The notes beneath the pieces were generated by a model. It made no database searches. It saw nothing but the letters and a program-made list of their open reading frames with translations, and was not told where the DNA came from. The translations under genes and the position numbers were made by a program. From the IMG/VR virus record IMGVR_UViG_3300009168_000087, positions 1 through 32,588 of that record: a stretch of 32,588 nucleotides of DNA, one strand, 5' to 3'. The DNA is from a virus. Shown here piece after piece: positions 15,838-23,114 of the stretch (position 1 is its first letter; every line of letters begins with the position of its first letter).

Positions 15838-16479
15838 ATGCAAGAAAAAAACGAAAACGAATTGATTGCCGATTCTCAAGAATTGGTTGCAGAGGTAGAT
15901 GGAAAGATGGTAACTGCTGATGAGCTTTTAGCTAACCTTTCTATATCAAAAAACAAACCCTCTCAAGAAGAAATAGATCAAGCTGAAAAAGAATACAACG
16001 AAGCTGCTCAAACGTTTGCAATAACAGAGTATGAAATAGGTACGATAAAGGAAGCAAACGACATATATAAGTTTTTCAATGATTATCTAAAGAATCACGT
16101 TTTTTGGACAAAGAATGGTTGGATGGGAGTGATTAAACTTAATGATGAGGTTGAAGCTAAATACAAAGAATTTAAAACTAATAAAACTCCATTCACATTA
16201 GGATATCAAGCGTTAGAGTTTACTATGTTTATGTTATCCAATCCAGGTGGCATAGGTTTAAAAAGTGCTAAAGCGATAGAGCTTATGTCAGAGCTTTATA
16301 TATTTGTCATGGAAGAAGTATCAGCTCAGTTAGAAGGAGCCCGGTTAAAACTAAAAGATATACAATTCATGTATGACAAATGGGTTTCAATGCAACAAGG
16401 ATTTTACTTAGAAAAAGAAGATGGAGTAGAACAAATTGAACCAACTGAACCCCCATTAGAAGAAACAATTAATACTTAA
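15838..16479 (+). CDS. Unknown helical protein, 213 aa
   Basis: The start codon is preceded by AAACAAATAAAAAACAAAT, a typical leader here. The N-terminus is acidic and possibly disordered (QEKNENELIADSQELVAEVD). Then comes a long helical body with EEIDQAEKEYNEAAQTFAI and a compact region NHVFWTKNGWMGVIKLNDEV. The body ends in a helical segment around MSELYIFVMEEVSAQLEGA, and the C-terminus is acidic and Pro-rich. I see no membrane helix and recognise no family. It is tightly linked to the next gene (4-base gap). Confidence 0.7.
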   Translation: MQEKNENELIADSQELVAEVDGKMVTADELLANLSISKNKPSQEEIDQAEKEYNEAAQTFAITEYEIGTIKEANDIYKFFNDYLKNHVFWTKNGWMGVIKLNDEVEAKYKEFKTNKTPFTLGYQALEFTMFMLSNPGGIGLKSAKAIELMSELYIFVMEEVSAQLEGARLKLKDIQFMYDKWVSMQQGFYLEKEDGVEQIEPTEPPLEETINT

Positions 16480-16483
16480 TATC

Positions 16484-16807
16484 ATGATAGATTACGGTGG
16501 TGTACCAAAAGGTCCTAAAGTAGATTATAACGCTTCTGACCTTGGAGAGTGTAAAAAAACTACAGCCATGGATGCTTTTATTGACAGATTTAAAGAAACA
16601 GTGTTATGTTTAAAAGATAACGTTAATAGAACAGATTCTAAACTACAAAAAATAATGCCTTACTCAGAGCCAACGACTGCTGATGCACCTGGAATATCAA
16701 AAGCGCCAGAAGGTTTCTTAGAAAATGCAAGCTCTGTGTTAGATGATTTAAACGATATCCTTTATAGGATGGAATCTATTAACAGACATCTTTCGAATAT
16801 AATATAA
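16484..16807 (+). CDS. Small unknown helical protein, 107 aa
   Basis: Follows the 213-residue gene by 4 bases and is probably co-translated. The N-terminus is Gly/Pro-rich (MIDYGGVPKGPKVDYN). The middle helix is TAMDAFIDRFKETVLCLKD. The C-terminal helix (ENASSVLDDLNDILYRMESI) has heptad-like hydrophobics and could oligomerise. No family recognised. Confidence 0.68.
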   Translation: MIDYGGVPKGPKVDYNASDLGECKKTTAMDAFIDRFKETVLCLKDNVNRTDSKLQKIMPYSEPTTADAPGISKAPEGFLENASSVLDDLNDILYRMESINRHLSNII

Positions 16808-16833
16808 ATGGACATATGCAACGTGTTTAGCAT

Positions 16834-16850
16834 GAATATATATAATAAAG
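16834..16850 (+). promoter_or_regulatory. Putative late promoter (GAATATATATAATAAAG)
   Basis: Matches the recurring late motif in the 106-base gap before the gene at 16914. Unlike the other copies it is followed at once by a 12-bp hairpin. Confidence 0.5.
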
Positions 16851-16879
16851 TTAAAGGACTCGTGAGGGTCCTTTAACTT
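16848..16879 (+). promoter_or_regulatory. 12-bp hairpin right after a late promoter (5' UTR element or terminator)
   Basis: AAGTTAAAGGAC (16848-16859) pairs perfectly with GTCCTTTAACTT (16868-16879) around an 8-base loop TCGTGAGG. There is no long T run after it (TTATTACATTTC), so it is a poor standard terminator. It would lie at or near the very 5' end of a transcript from the adjacent promoter, where it could stabilise the RNA. It could also end transcription from the upstream operon. Confidence 0.6.
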
Positions 16880-16913
16880 ATTACATTTCTAAAAATCTAA
16901 AATAATAACTAAT

Positions 16914-17219
16914 ATGAAACTAAAACAATTTTTTGAAAAAAACAAAACAGCTATTGTGATAATACTGTTTGCAATGTTCGCATTAAAATCTATTCAGAGC
17001 TGTAACCGACAAAACAGTATCGACGTCGCATCGGCCAAAATAAAACATTTAGAAGATTCGCTTAATGTAAAAATTGAAAATCAGCACGATTCTATAACAA
17101 AGCTTAATTTCGATTTAGAACTGGCTGTATTTTCAGCAAAAAGTGCAGAAAAAAGAGCAGATGCAATACAGAGTACAGCTGAAAAAACAACTAGAAACAC
17201 AACTATTCAAATAAAATAA
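16914..17219 (+). CDS. Membrane-anchored coiled-coil protein, possible spanin-like or lipoprotein, 101 aa
   Basis: A short basic N-terminus (MKLKQFFEKNK) leads into one hydrophobic helix (TAIVIILFAMFALKSIQSC). After it comes a coiled-coil-like, charged region (SAKIKHLEDSLNVKIENQHD...). The cysteine just after the helix (IQSC) resembles a lipobox only loosely, because Q at -2 is unusual. An N-in single TM helix plus a periplasmic coiled coil is the plan of inner-membrane spanins, and a lysozyme gene lies two genes downstream. A lysis role is therefore plausible but not shown. Confidence 0.7.
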   Translation: MKLKQFFEKNKTAIVIILFAMFALKSIQSCNRQNSIDVASAKIKHLEDSLNVKIENQHDSITKLNFDLELAVFSAKSAEKRADAIQSTAEKTTRNTTIQIK

Positions 17220-17229
17220 TAATAAGATA

Positions 17230-18180
17230 ATGAAAAACAACAATGCTCTTTATAAATGGCTTATAGTTACTTTCATTATTCTGTATACAGCAACTGCGTT
17301 CGTATCTTTTTATCACAGTATAACGTTTTTCAATATAGCTAACGCGGTTTGGCTATCTATAATTCTATCATTGGTTGCTGAAATAGGACAAGCTAGTGTA
17401 TTGTTCTCTCTTTTGTTGACAAAAAACAAGAATAACTGGTTAGCATGGTCTGTAATGTTTCTTCTTACTGCATTACAAATAGTCGGTAACGTTGTTAGCT
17501 CGTTCAAATACATTTCTGTAACTAACAGTATAGATTTTACATACTTTCAAAAAAGCATATTATTTTGGGTAACAAACACCAATACAGATATGTTTAAGAT
17601 AATAATAGCATGGATTACGGGAGGTATTTTACCTATCATAGCTCTTTCTATGACAGCACTGGTTGCAGATAATCTTAAGTTAAAAGAAGAAGAACCTCAA
17701 ACCATAAAAGAAACATCGGATTCTAATGAAGAAAAAAATGATGATGTTCCAAATCAAAAAAATGCGTTGAAACACGTAATTGAAGATTTAGTAGAAGAAA
17801 TAAAACAAGAAAGAGAAGCAGACAAATCAGATACTGCAGATCTCCCTAAAGAAGTTTCTAAAGCTAAAACATCTAGAGCGCAAAAGCAAAAGAAAAAAAG
17901 TGATGTGAAAGGAAAAAATATAAACCTCAAACCTGTAAAAAATTTAGATTCCATAAAAAAACTATCAAGAGGAACAGAATTGATTCAGACAATACAGAGT
18001 GATGCGCACAAAAACGATAAGGTATTACACCAAAGTGAGGAATTAATTGATCAGAGTGTGTCTGATACACCTTCAGAATCAAATAAAGCACCAAGTGAAA
18101 TTATAGAGGAAAAAAACCCAGATAATTTAATAAGTGTAACTTATAAAGATGGAAAAATCATAGATAAAGATTACAGATAG
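17230..18180 (+). CDS. Four-TM membrane protein with long charged cytoplasmic tail, 316 aa
   Basis: Residues 1-155 contain four probable transmembrane helices: about 9-31, 38-62, 73-92 and 123-146. Acidic and small residues in the second (LSLVAEIGQASVLF) might line a pore or bind a partner. Residues 156-316 are highly charged and probably disordered, with KKK-rich and E-rich patches. The final short segment LISVTYKDGKIIDKDYR looks like a beta hairpin. I do not recognise the family. It lies between the coiled-coil membrane gene and the lysozyme gene, so a role in lysis or membrane takeover is possible. It is one of the few genes here that stop with TAG, inside the start of a terminator palindrome. 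Confidence 0.75.
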   Translation: MKNNNALYKWLIVTFIILYTATAFVSFYHSITFFNIANAVWLSIILSLVAEIGQASVLFSLLLTKNKNNWLAWSVMFLLTALQIVGNVVSSFKYISVTNSIDFTYFQKSILFWVTNTNTDMFKIIIAWITGGILPIIALSMTALVADNLKLKEEEPQTIKETSDSNEEKNDDVPNQKNALKHVIEDLVEEIKQEREADKSDTADLPKEVSKAKTSRAQKQKKKSDVKGKNINLKPVKNLDSIKKLSRGTELIQTIQSDAHKNDKVLHQSEELIDQSVSDTPSESNKAPSEIIEEKNPDNLISVTYKDGKIIDKDYR

Positions 18181-18207
18181 AGTTGGTAATTACCAACTCT
18201 TTTTTTG
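18179..18207 (+). terminator. Rho-independent terminator
   Basis: A perfect 22-base palindrome starting at AGAGTTGGTAA (18179) is followed by a run of T. It overlaps the TAG stop of the membrane protein and is followed directly by the next late promoter. Confidence 0.93.
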
Positions 18208-18209
18208 TC

Positions 18210-18227
18210 AAATATATAAAATAAAAC
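18210..18227 (+). promoter_or_regulatory. Putative late promoter (AAATATATAAAATAAAAC)
   Basis: Sits between the terminator and ATG 18230, two bases before the start codon. It would give a nearly leaderless lysozyme mRNA. Confidence 0.6.
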
Positions 18228-18229
18228 GA

Positions 18230-19117
18230 ATGGTTTATAAGATAGTAAAAGAAAACATTTTTATCAACAACGACATTTATATTTTAGACAGTTTAATAGA
18301 AGAAATGAATGAAGGAATAGGTGATAACATTCATTCTGTTATATCAAAACTCGTAGATAAAAAGAAAGCTCTTTCTAACGTTATTCATCGTTTCAATAAT
18401 GAAACTAACATAAACTCAAAAAAGAAACTTGCACGGATAATAGTTGTCATATTCATTTCGTTATACGGATCAGGATTAACATATAAAGCACTGATTACAG
18501 ATGAAGCTAAACAAAACACTATAGCTTCTGTTATAGCGCATGATGATGAAACTTCTATAAGTAAGATATTCAAATATTTTAATGAATTAGTTCATGGAAA
18601 AAAGGAAGTAAAAAACGATATACCGGAGATAGTCAAGTTCAATGATGCTTTGTCTTATTCTACATCTCATATAGCAAAAGAAACTATTAAAAATTATGAG
18701 AAGCTTAGACTTAAAGGATATAGAATAAAAGGAGATGGTAAAATAACCATCGGATGGGGGCATGCCGAACCTGTTAAAACTTCAAAGTTTAAAGTTGGGC
18801 AAGTAATATCTAAAAACTTGGCTGATCAACTATTTGAACAGGATATAAAAAATGCAGAAGACGGTGTGAAACGAATATTTTCACAGTGGAAAGAAAACGG
18901 AAATGATGTGAAAATATCTCAAGGAATGTTTGATGCAATGGTTTCTATAGCGTACAATGCAGGAATAGATGGCTTAAGAACCTCCGCGTTTATTCAGATG
19001 ATAAAACGTAAGAAATTCAACGAAGCAGAAAAAGAGATTTCAAACGTTAGAAATTCTGGAAAATTTCCAGGGTTAGATAGAAGACGAAGTTCGGAACAAG
19101 AACTGTATAGAATGTAA
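18230..19117 (+). CDS. Membrane-tethered T4-type lysozyme (GH24 muramidase)
   Basis: Cleaves peptidoglycan between MurNAc and GlcNAc. The C-terminal domain (about 148-295) has the GH24 signature KNYEKLRLKGY with catalytic Glu157. TIGWGH follows, with Thr173 in the place of T4 Thr26, then DAMVSIAYNAG and PGLDRRRSSEQELY. The usual Asp is not exactly in register; Asp169 is the nearest candidate. Unlike T4 gpE (164 residues), this protein has 147 extra residues at the N-terminus. These include one hydrophobic helix (about 69-87) after a basic cluster, so the enzyme should be anchored with its catalytic part outside the cytoplasm. A signal-arrest-release type endolysin or a virion-associated enzyme are both possible. 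Confidence 0.88.
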   Translation: MVYKIVKENIFINNDIYILDSLIEEMNEGIGDNIHSVISKLVDKKKALSNVIHRFNNETNINSKKKLARIIVVIFISLYGSGLTYKALITDEAKQNTIASVIAHDDETSISKIFKYFNELVHGKKEVKNDIPEIVKFNDALSYSTSHIAKETIKNYEKLRLKGYRIKGDGKITIGWGHAEPVKTSKFKVGQVISKNLADQLFEQDIKNAEDGVKRIFSQWKENGNDVKISQGMFDAMVSIAYNAGIDGLRTSAFIQMIKRKKFNEAEKEISNVRNSGKFPGLDRRRSSEQELYRM

Positions 19118-19141
19118 AAAAATTAAAATAAAAAACCAACG

Positions 19142-20125
19142 ATGGCAATCAAAGATGTATTCAACAATTCAACAGATAACTACTTAAAAACAGGTCTATC
19201 ACCGTGCGAGGGTAGCGACGATAACATATTTCAGTTCTTTCCTAAGAAAGAAGTTGGGGTTGCTAGTGGAAACAAGATATTATCCGAAATGTATCTTGGA
19301 GATTTACAAGTACAGGTCACTGCATGGGAACAACACAGAAAAGTTTTAGGCCCACAAGAGATAATATACGTCCAAGGATTGACAAAAGAACTTGATAACA
19401 GAACACAAGTGTTCGATTTCCTTACTTTTGTGCCGGATACATCTCTTTTTTACAAAGGAATAGAAATAACTCTGAACTATTATGATAATTTTAAGAACGT
19501 TACCATTAATGTCATAGGTACGTCAGATCCAGTGGAAGGGATAGCTGTAGATGATGCGTTAAATTTAGCTCTTGCTAGTTTAAACATAGGAATAACAGCT
19601 GCAGCGACGAACGATTACATAACATTTACTGGAACTAACGAAGGTTATAACTTTGATATCACAGGTGTAATTATGACAGACTATGATTCTTCTATGGTAC
19701 AAGTCGGATTATCCTATTCTTTATCAGAAGATACATCTAAATCAATACCATATGCAAAATACATAAACGGAGCCATGTTAGGTCTAGTTCTTAAAGCTAA
19801 GTATCCAGATGATCAAAGCACTTACGATAAATGGTTAAATTTAAGTCACGTTAACAACACATTCAGTTATTACGATAGTTCAACTTATGTGACAAAATAT
19901 GTAGATACCGGATCATCAAACACAAGCACATCAACTACTATATGTGCAGGTGACTATTTGAATTATATATCAGTGAACAACATGTGGGATAAAATAGGTT
20001 ACCTTTACATGAAGATTAACACGTTTGATCAAGATGATTCGTTGTTAAAAAATCTCGTTCCAGGATTTTACGTGTTTAACCCTCACAGTTTTTCTGTGGA
20101 AATAGAATATATGATGATAAATTAA
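19142..20125 (+). CDS. Beta-rich probable virion protein, 327 aa
   Basis: Begins MAIKDVFNNSTDNYLKTG. The sequence is dominated by short beta strands separated by Asn, Gly, Ser and Thr, as in tail or decoration proteins (IEITLNYYDNFKNVTINVIG; YITFTGTNEGYNFDITGVIM). There is a Ser/Thr-rich linker around 250-265 (TGSSNTSTSTT) and no membrane segment. The segment EGIAVDDALNLALASLNIGITAAATNDYITFTG resembles a repeated structural domain of phage fibres or tail proteins. I do not recognise the exact family. It lies 24 bases after the lysozyme and 3 bases before the LRR gene, in one transcription unit. Confidence 0.72.
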   Translation: MAIKDVFNNSTDNYLKTGLSPCEGSDDNIFQFFPKKEVGVASGNKILSEMYLGDLQVQVTAWEQHRKVLGPQEIIYVQGLTKELDNRTQVFDFLTFVPDTSLFYKGIEITLNYYDNFKNVTINVIGTSDPVEGIAVDDALNLALASLNIGITAAATNDYITFTGTNEGYNFDITGVIMTDYDSSMVQVGLSYSLSEDTSKSIPYAKYINGAMLGLVLKAKYPDDQSTYDKWLNLSHVNNTFSYYDSSTYVTKYVDTGSSNTSTSTTICAGDYLNYISVNNMWDKIGYLYMKINTFDQDDSLLKNLVPGFYVFNPHSFSVEIEYMMIN

Positions 20126-20128
20126 CAA

Positions 20129-21532
20129 ATGAATAAGCTAAACGAAATAAGGCAAAACATAGAATCTGGATTAAGCTCTATTGGGGTAGGTGGAGTCATT
20201 GCGCAGAAGTATCTTATTAACAAGTGGCTTAGCGATATGGGAATATTCGATTTCTGCAAAATAGATGAAAACATGCAGATACATGCAGATAGGCATGTAT
20301 CTCTTAAAGACAAGGGATTAAATGAACTACCAGAATATATTTCTTTTTTCAGATGTAACGGAAACTTTGATATAAGCCATAATAATCTACATTCTTTAAG
20401 AGGCTGTCCAAAATACGTGACACAATCTTTTATTTGTTCCTATAACCGATTAAAAACATTAGAACACGGGCCCGTAGGTTTACACGATACCATAGACTGT
20501 TCTCATAATAATTTAGAAGATCTATCCCACGCGCCAAAAAAATGTTATGCAATAGATTGTAGTTACAATAATTTAAGGTCATTAAATGGGTTTAAACATA
20601 AAAACGTATCACACATAAACTGCAGCCATAATAAGTTAGAATCTCTAACTGGGCTGAGCAAGTTCATCAAAAGACTAGACTCATTCGATTGTTCATATAA
20701 CATGCTCGATTCTTTAGTTGGAATTCCACCCGTTATTGATAAGCTTACGTGCGATCACAATTTTAGAAAATTCAGTATGAGTTACATACTTTCTAAGACT
20801 CTGGTAAAACAAAAAATAGTTAACGAAAACGATATGAAAAAAATAAATTGGGTAGAAATAAAAGAAAACAAAGCATACAGAGGAATGATCGATAACGATC
20901 CAGTTTATTTTCTTTATGAAAATAACGGTACATGGTGTTTAGATGGTATATATTCTAATAAAGATATAAGCAAATCTAAACTAATAGAGTGTGCTCAGGA
21001 AAAATTAAATGAATATGGGTTAGGAAACAGTTTTAGCATGAGTGGTGGTGGACAGCGTACATACCCGGGTGGCAGGTTTGGCCAAATAAACAGAGGTGGA
21101 TTTCACAATTCTATGTACGGGGGATCGGATAACTCTATGTACACTTACGATATCATACCTCTTAACAGCATACTGCAACAAAAGATTAACACCAATGAAG
21201 ATCCAGATGAAGTAATGATATATCCAGGTGAAACTGTACAGGGCAAAGAACTCAATAAAAGATCAGAGGAATGGATTATAGGAACGCTTGTATCTATAAA
21301 TAAATCAGAATTAGGAACTAATAACTTTTTCGTTGTGCAAGATGAAAAGGATAACATAAGGAAAAAACTGGATCCGACAACTGTGTCAGTTTATACAAAA
21401 CTACACAATTCTGAAAAAAGAGGAATGATGGATGTGGTTAACTTTGAAGATGCTGATGAATTCTCCAAGCTTAAAGTGGTCAAAGAAGGTCTTGAGACTT
21501 ATGTGGAAGATAATTTAGATATATTAGAATAA
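20129..21532 (+). CDS. Tagged leucine-rich-repeat protein, putative internal head/effector protein
   Basis: Three parts are visible. Residues 1-25 (MNKLNEIRQNIESGLSSIGVGG) carry the shared L-N-E-I tag. Residues about 55-230 are LRRs of the short CS.N.L type. Repeats such as FDISHNNLHSLRGCPKY, FICSYNRLKTLEHGP, IDCSHNNLEDLSHAP, IDCSYNNLRSLNGF, INCSHNKLESLTGL and FDCSYNMLDSLVGI are spaced by 20-25 residues. Residues about 300-345 are a Gly-rich linker. The last 120 residues may be a small SH3-like domain (WIIGTLVSINKSELGTNNFFVVQDE). LRRs bind proteins, so with the tag this may be packaged and act on a host target. Both points are inference. A bidirectional terminator follows. Confidence 0.82.
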   Translation: MNKLNEIRQNIESGLSSIGVGGVIAQKYLINKWLSDMGIFDFCKIDENMQIHADRHVSLKDKGLNELPEYISFFRCNGNFDISHNNLHSLRGCPKYVTQSFICSYNRLKTLEHGPVGLHDTIDCSHNNLEDLSHAPKKCYAIDCSYNNLRSLNGFKHKNVSHINCSHNKLESLTGLSKFIKRLDSFDCSYNMLDSLVGIPPVIDKLTCDHNFRKFSMSYILSKTLVKQKIVNENDMKKINWVEIKENKAYRGMIDNDPVYFLYENNGTWCLDGIYSNKDISKSKLIECAQEKLNEYGLGNSFSMSGGGQRTYPGGRFGQINRGGFHNSMYGGSDNSMYTYDIIPLNSILQQKINTNEDPDEVMIYPGETVQGKELNKRSEEWIIGTLVSINKSELGTNNFFVVQDEKDNIRKKLDPTTVSVYTKLHNSEKRGMMDVVNFEDADEFSKLKVVKEGLETYVEDNLDILE

Positions 21533-21562
21533 AAAAGGAGCTTCAATAGAAGCTCCTTTTTT
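21531..21562. terminator. Bidirectional terminator between convergent operons
   Basis: AAAAAAGGAGCTTC (21531-21544) pairs with GAAGCTCCTTTTTT (21549-21562) around a 4-base loop. T runs occur on both strands. The stop codons of both the + strand LRR gene and the - strand glycosyltransferase fall inside its arms. Confidence 0.95.
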
Positions 21563-22415
21563 ATTTAACATCGTTTTTTTCTTTCCACTTTGAAGCGGTT
21601 TCTTCTACCCAAGGTATGTGTATATTAAAAAATCTAGTATTAATTTTTTTAACGTGAACTGCATTTCCTGGGACGTTAAATAACATCACAGCATCTTCTC
21701 CTTCTTTCCAATTTTCCCAACGTTCTACAGCTTTATCTATTAATTCTTTTTCGAAAAAGTTTTTGGCGCTCCAGTTTTCTAACTTTTTTCTTATATCCTT
21801 TCTTATCCAAGCAGCATGCGCCATTCGTACCTCTTGATCTGTAAACAAGTAAGTTCCTATGTTCAATGGGTTGTTTATGCGTCTAGTTGGATCAGTGGGG
21901 CCGGGAGCTGGACCATCATAAGTATATTTAAAATAAGTGGAGTGTATGAAAGGAACAAATGGTCTAAAAGGATAAACTAGATAATGTTCAAAATCTCTGT
22001 AGAAATTTACGTAAGAACAGTACGTTATGACGTAGCCTTTTTTATTTATAAAATCCTTTGCATATCTGAATTGTTCTGAATCGTATCCTTCATCGGCATC
22101 TATGTTTAGAACGTGAGATGAACCGTTCTGTTTCATGAGTTCGATTCCCATGTTTCTTTTATCACATTCTTGTTCTCTTGAGTACTTTGAAAAATTAGGT
22201 TTAAACTCTATCAATTCATCTACTAATCCCGTTGATTTCAACCTGTTAAGTTCATCTAAATCTTCCTCTGCAATAGGGTTTTTCCAGTATGAAAGCTTTT
22301 GATACACACAAGCTACGTGATCCACTTGGTCTCTTATCTGTGATATTAACGGTTCTAAAAGTTCTGATGCATCGAAAGCATTTATCGTCAGTGATAGTTT
22401 TCGAATGTTTCCCAT
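21561..22415 (-). CDS. GT-A type glycosyltransferase (family 2-like), 284 aa
   Basis: Likely transfers a sugar from a nucleotide-sugar donor. The N-terminus KLSLTINAFDASELLEPLIS starts the Rossmann-like GT-A fold. The segment CDKRNMGIELMKQNGSSHVLNIDADEGYD contains the metal-binding D-x-D (D106, D108) after a run typical of family 2. The rest has many aromatics (SYVNFYRDFEHYLVYPFRPF) that would line an acceptor site, then a basic/acidic C-terminal half. The target could be phage DNA bases, virion proteins or host surface glycans, and the sequence does not say which. It is the last gene of the - block. Its ATG overlaps an inverted repeat. Confidence 0.8.
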   Translation of the reverse strand: MGNIRKLSLTINAFDASELLEPLISQIRDQVDHVACVYQKLSYWKNPIAEEDLDELNRLKSTGLVDELIEFKPNFSKYSREQECDKRNMGIELMKQNGSSHVLNIDADEGYDSEQFRYAKDFINKKGYVITYCSYVNFYRDFEHYLVYPFRPFVPFIHSTYFKYTYDGPAPGPTDPTRRINNPLNIGTYLFTDQEVRMAHAAWIRKDIRKKLENWSAKNFFEKELIDKAVERWENWKEGEDAVMLFNVPGNAVHVKKINTRFFNIHIPWVEETASKWKEKNDVK

Positions 22416-22447
22416 ATAATAGTTTTGTTTTATTTTAACTATTATAT
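22414..22447. promoter_or_regulatory. 11-bp inverted repeat over the glycosyltransferase start
   Basis: ATATAATAGTT (22414-22424) and AACTATTATAT (22437-22447) are perfect inverted arms with a 12-base AT loop. The left arm overlaps two bases of the start codon complement (22413-22415). In the mRNA the hairpin would reach the start codon and could limit translation. As DNA it could be a protein-binding site. Confidence 0.55.
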
Positions 22448-22481
22448 GATATTCGTATCAAAAGTTTCTTTTTATTAAAAG

Positions 22482-23096
22482 TTAATGTTTGCTTCTGCAG
22501 GATTCTAAGTAGTTTATAATGTCGTAATACTTATGATCTAAATTATGGAATTTTTTTAGAATTGCAGGTGAAATTTTTTCCCAGATTTTTGAACAGTAAT
22601 AAGTTCTTAAAACACATTCGTTATCAGAATTGAAGTATAAACCAAAAATTTTCAACTTTTCCAGATCTAAAATCAATAACATATCGTTATCAAACTGAAT
22701 CTTACTAGATATGCACATGTAATTAATACTTTCCAGATAGTTTATCAGTTTTCTAAATTTAACTGGTTGTTGTATGTTACGTTTTTTATATTCCCTTATA
22801 CAATCTTGCAACATATTCACATCTTTGATTTCTAACGCAATATGAAAAAAAGTATTTGTTACAAATTTGAATTTCATGAATGGCGCTATTCTATCATATA
22901 TTTTAAAATAATCTAATGGTCTATGTAAAACTATTTGTAAATTATCATTAATATGGTATTGTATAGATTCTAAGTTATTAGATTTAAACCACGATTTAAT
23001 CCTATTAATTATGCCGATGCTTCCTATGCCAACAGCGCTTAAACCAGATTCTTTATCCTGTTTAATTTCGTTTAGATGTTCTTTTACTATCTTCAT
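22482..23096 (-). CDS. Tagged putative internal head protein, paralogue A, 204 aa
   Basis: Starts MKIVKEHLNEIKQDKE then SGLSAVGIGSIGIINRIKSWF, the shared tag with L-N-E at residues 8-10. The remainder aligns by eye with the neighbouring gene at 23115. Common blocks are CISSKIQFDNDMLLILDLEKL (CLSSRIQFNHDMLMMFDKVK), IFGLYF, then VLRTYYCSKIWEKISPAILKK and YYDIINYLE. This indicates a tandem duplication with strong divergence. The protein is soluble, aromatic-rich alpha/beta, with no known family and no membrane helix. The pair sits between the tape measure and the glycosyltransferase on the - strand. Confidence 0.78.
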   Translation of the reverse strand: MKIVKEHLNEIKQDKESGLSAVGIGSIGIINRIKSWFKSNNLESIQYHINDNLQIVLHRPLDYFKIYDRIAPFMKFKFVTNTFFHIALEIKDVNMLQDCIREYKKRNIQQPVKFRKLINYLESINYMCISSKIQFDNDMLLILDLEKLKIFGLYFNSDNECVLRTYYCSKIWEKISPAILKKFHNLDHKYYDIINYLESCRSKH

Positions 23097-23114
23097 AATC
23101 GTAATATTATGGTT

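Noticed and set aside
16808-16876. A 22-codon frame starting directly after the stop at 16807
   Set aside because: It runs through the putative promoter and the hairpin and has no recognisable content.
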